From contig CM066033.1 in assembly GCA_033557465.1 (NCBI GenBank), positions 909,070,808 through 909,134,807 on the forward strand: a stretch of 64,000 nt of DNA, read 5' to 3'. Position numbers and translations under genes: made by a program. Below the pieces are notes generated by a model that was not told where the DNA came from, ran no database searches, and saw only the letters and a list, made by a program, of their open reading frames with translations. Below are positions 63,967 through 64,000 of the stretch, in pieces (position 1 is the stretch's first letter; every line of letters begins with the position of its first letter). Source of the DNA: Ichthyophis bannanicus. Taxonomy: Eukaryota; Chordata; Amphibia; Gymnophiona; Ichthyophiidae.

Positions 63967-64000
63967 TCCAGAGCTATGAGAATCACGGTACCCTCGTGAC
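63780..64000 (-). pseudogene. DIRS-4 RT/RNase H ORF, C-terminal end only
   Basis: It encodes ILIALDWPRRPWYADLVRLL and LLTAWLLRG, which match the methyltransferase-like tail of the DIRS-1 to DIRS-3 RT ORFs (IAPHWP, LRAWLL). The upstream part lies outside the window, so intactness cannot be judged. It overlaps the recombinase frame as in the other elements. Confidence 0.7.

Larger units (their letters stand above)
62182..64000 (-). mobile_element. DIRS retrotransposon DIRS-4, 3' part, cut by window edge
   Basis: The left terminus GAAGAAATTAGGCCTTACC starts at 62182. The internal complementary region lies at 62650-62757. The recombinase remnant follows, then the C-terminal end of the RT/RNase H ORF. 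The rest lies beyond 64000. Its ends and proteins differ strongly from DIRS-1 to DIRS-3, so it is a third subfamily. Confidence 0.85.

Overview
The window is a dense mosaic of eukaryotic transposable elements with no recognisable host gene. The mixture is DIRS-type tyrosine-recombinase retrotransposons, CR1 and L2-like LINEs, an R4/Dong-like LINE, an L1-type ORF1 element, a Penelope-like element, hAT, Tc1 and CMC-like DNA transposons, tRNA-derived SINEs and palindromic MITEs. That mixture points to a large vertebrate genome, most plausibly an amphibian rich in DIRS elements such as a caecilian. The organism assignment is inference.

Layout. 1-6.1 kb: an L2-like LINE, a 98-bp tandem repeat and nested CR1 copies. 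6.76-12.34 kb: DIRS-1 (minus), decayed apart from its recombinase domain. 12.3-18.6 kb: GC-rich unassigned DNA split by a Penelope-like element with a 14-bp target duplication, several SINEs, and an isolated DIRS terminus. 18.65-22.3 kb: a CR1 LINE cleanly split by a 2.8-kb DDE transposon with TAA target duplications. 22.6-24.2 kb: an unrecognised ORF. 24.5-35.7 kb: a nest of L2 fragments, a long L2 RT ORF with a mutated active site, and an ORF1-only L1-type element that itself holds a 2.76-kb hAT element built of palindromes and G-rich repeats. 35.9-42.3 kb: an R4/Dong-like LINE broken up by CR1, L2, Tc1 and SINE insertions. 43.2-48.8 kb: DIRS-2 (minus), nearly intact. 48.8-54.1 kb: mostly unassigned, with a cluster of hairpins. 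54.1-60.1 kb: DIRS-3 (plus), nearly intact. 62.2-64 kb: the 3' part of DIRS-4 (minus), from a different subfamily and cut by the window edge.

How the parts relate. The DIRS elements share one plan: inverted terminal repeats, a gag-like ORF, an RT/RNase H ORF with a methyltransferase-like tail, an overlapping tyrosine recombinase ORF, and an internal complementary region that matches both termini. The L2 copies share a 3' stem-loop and A+T-rich tail that also ends two SINE copies, which suggests L2 machinery mobilises those SINEs. Several insertions have exact target duplications, so the order of events can be read directly: CR1 before the DDE transposon, and L1-type element before hAT.

All family assignments come from reading motifs and comparing copies within the window. 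No database search was possible.
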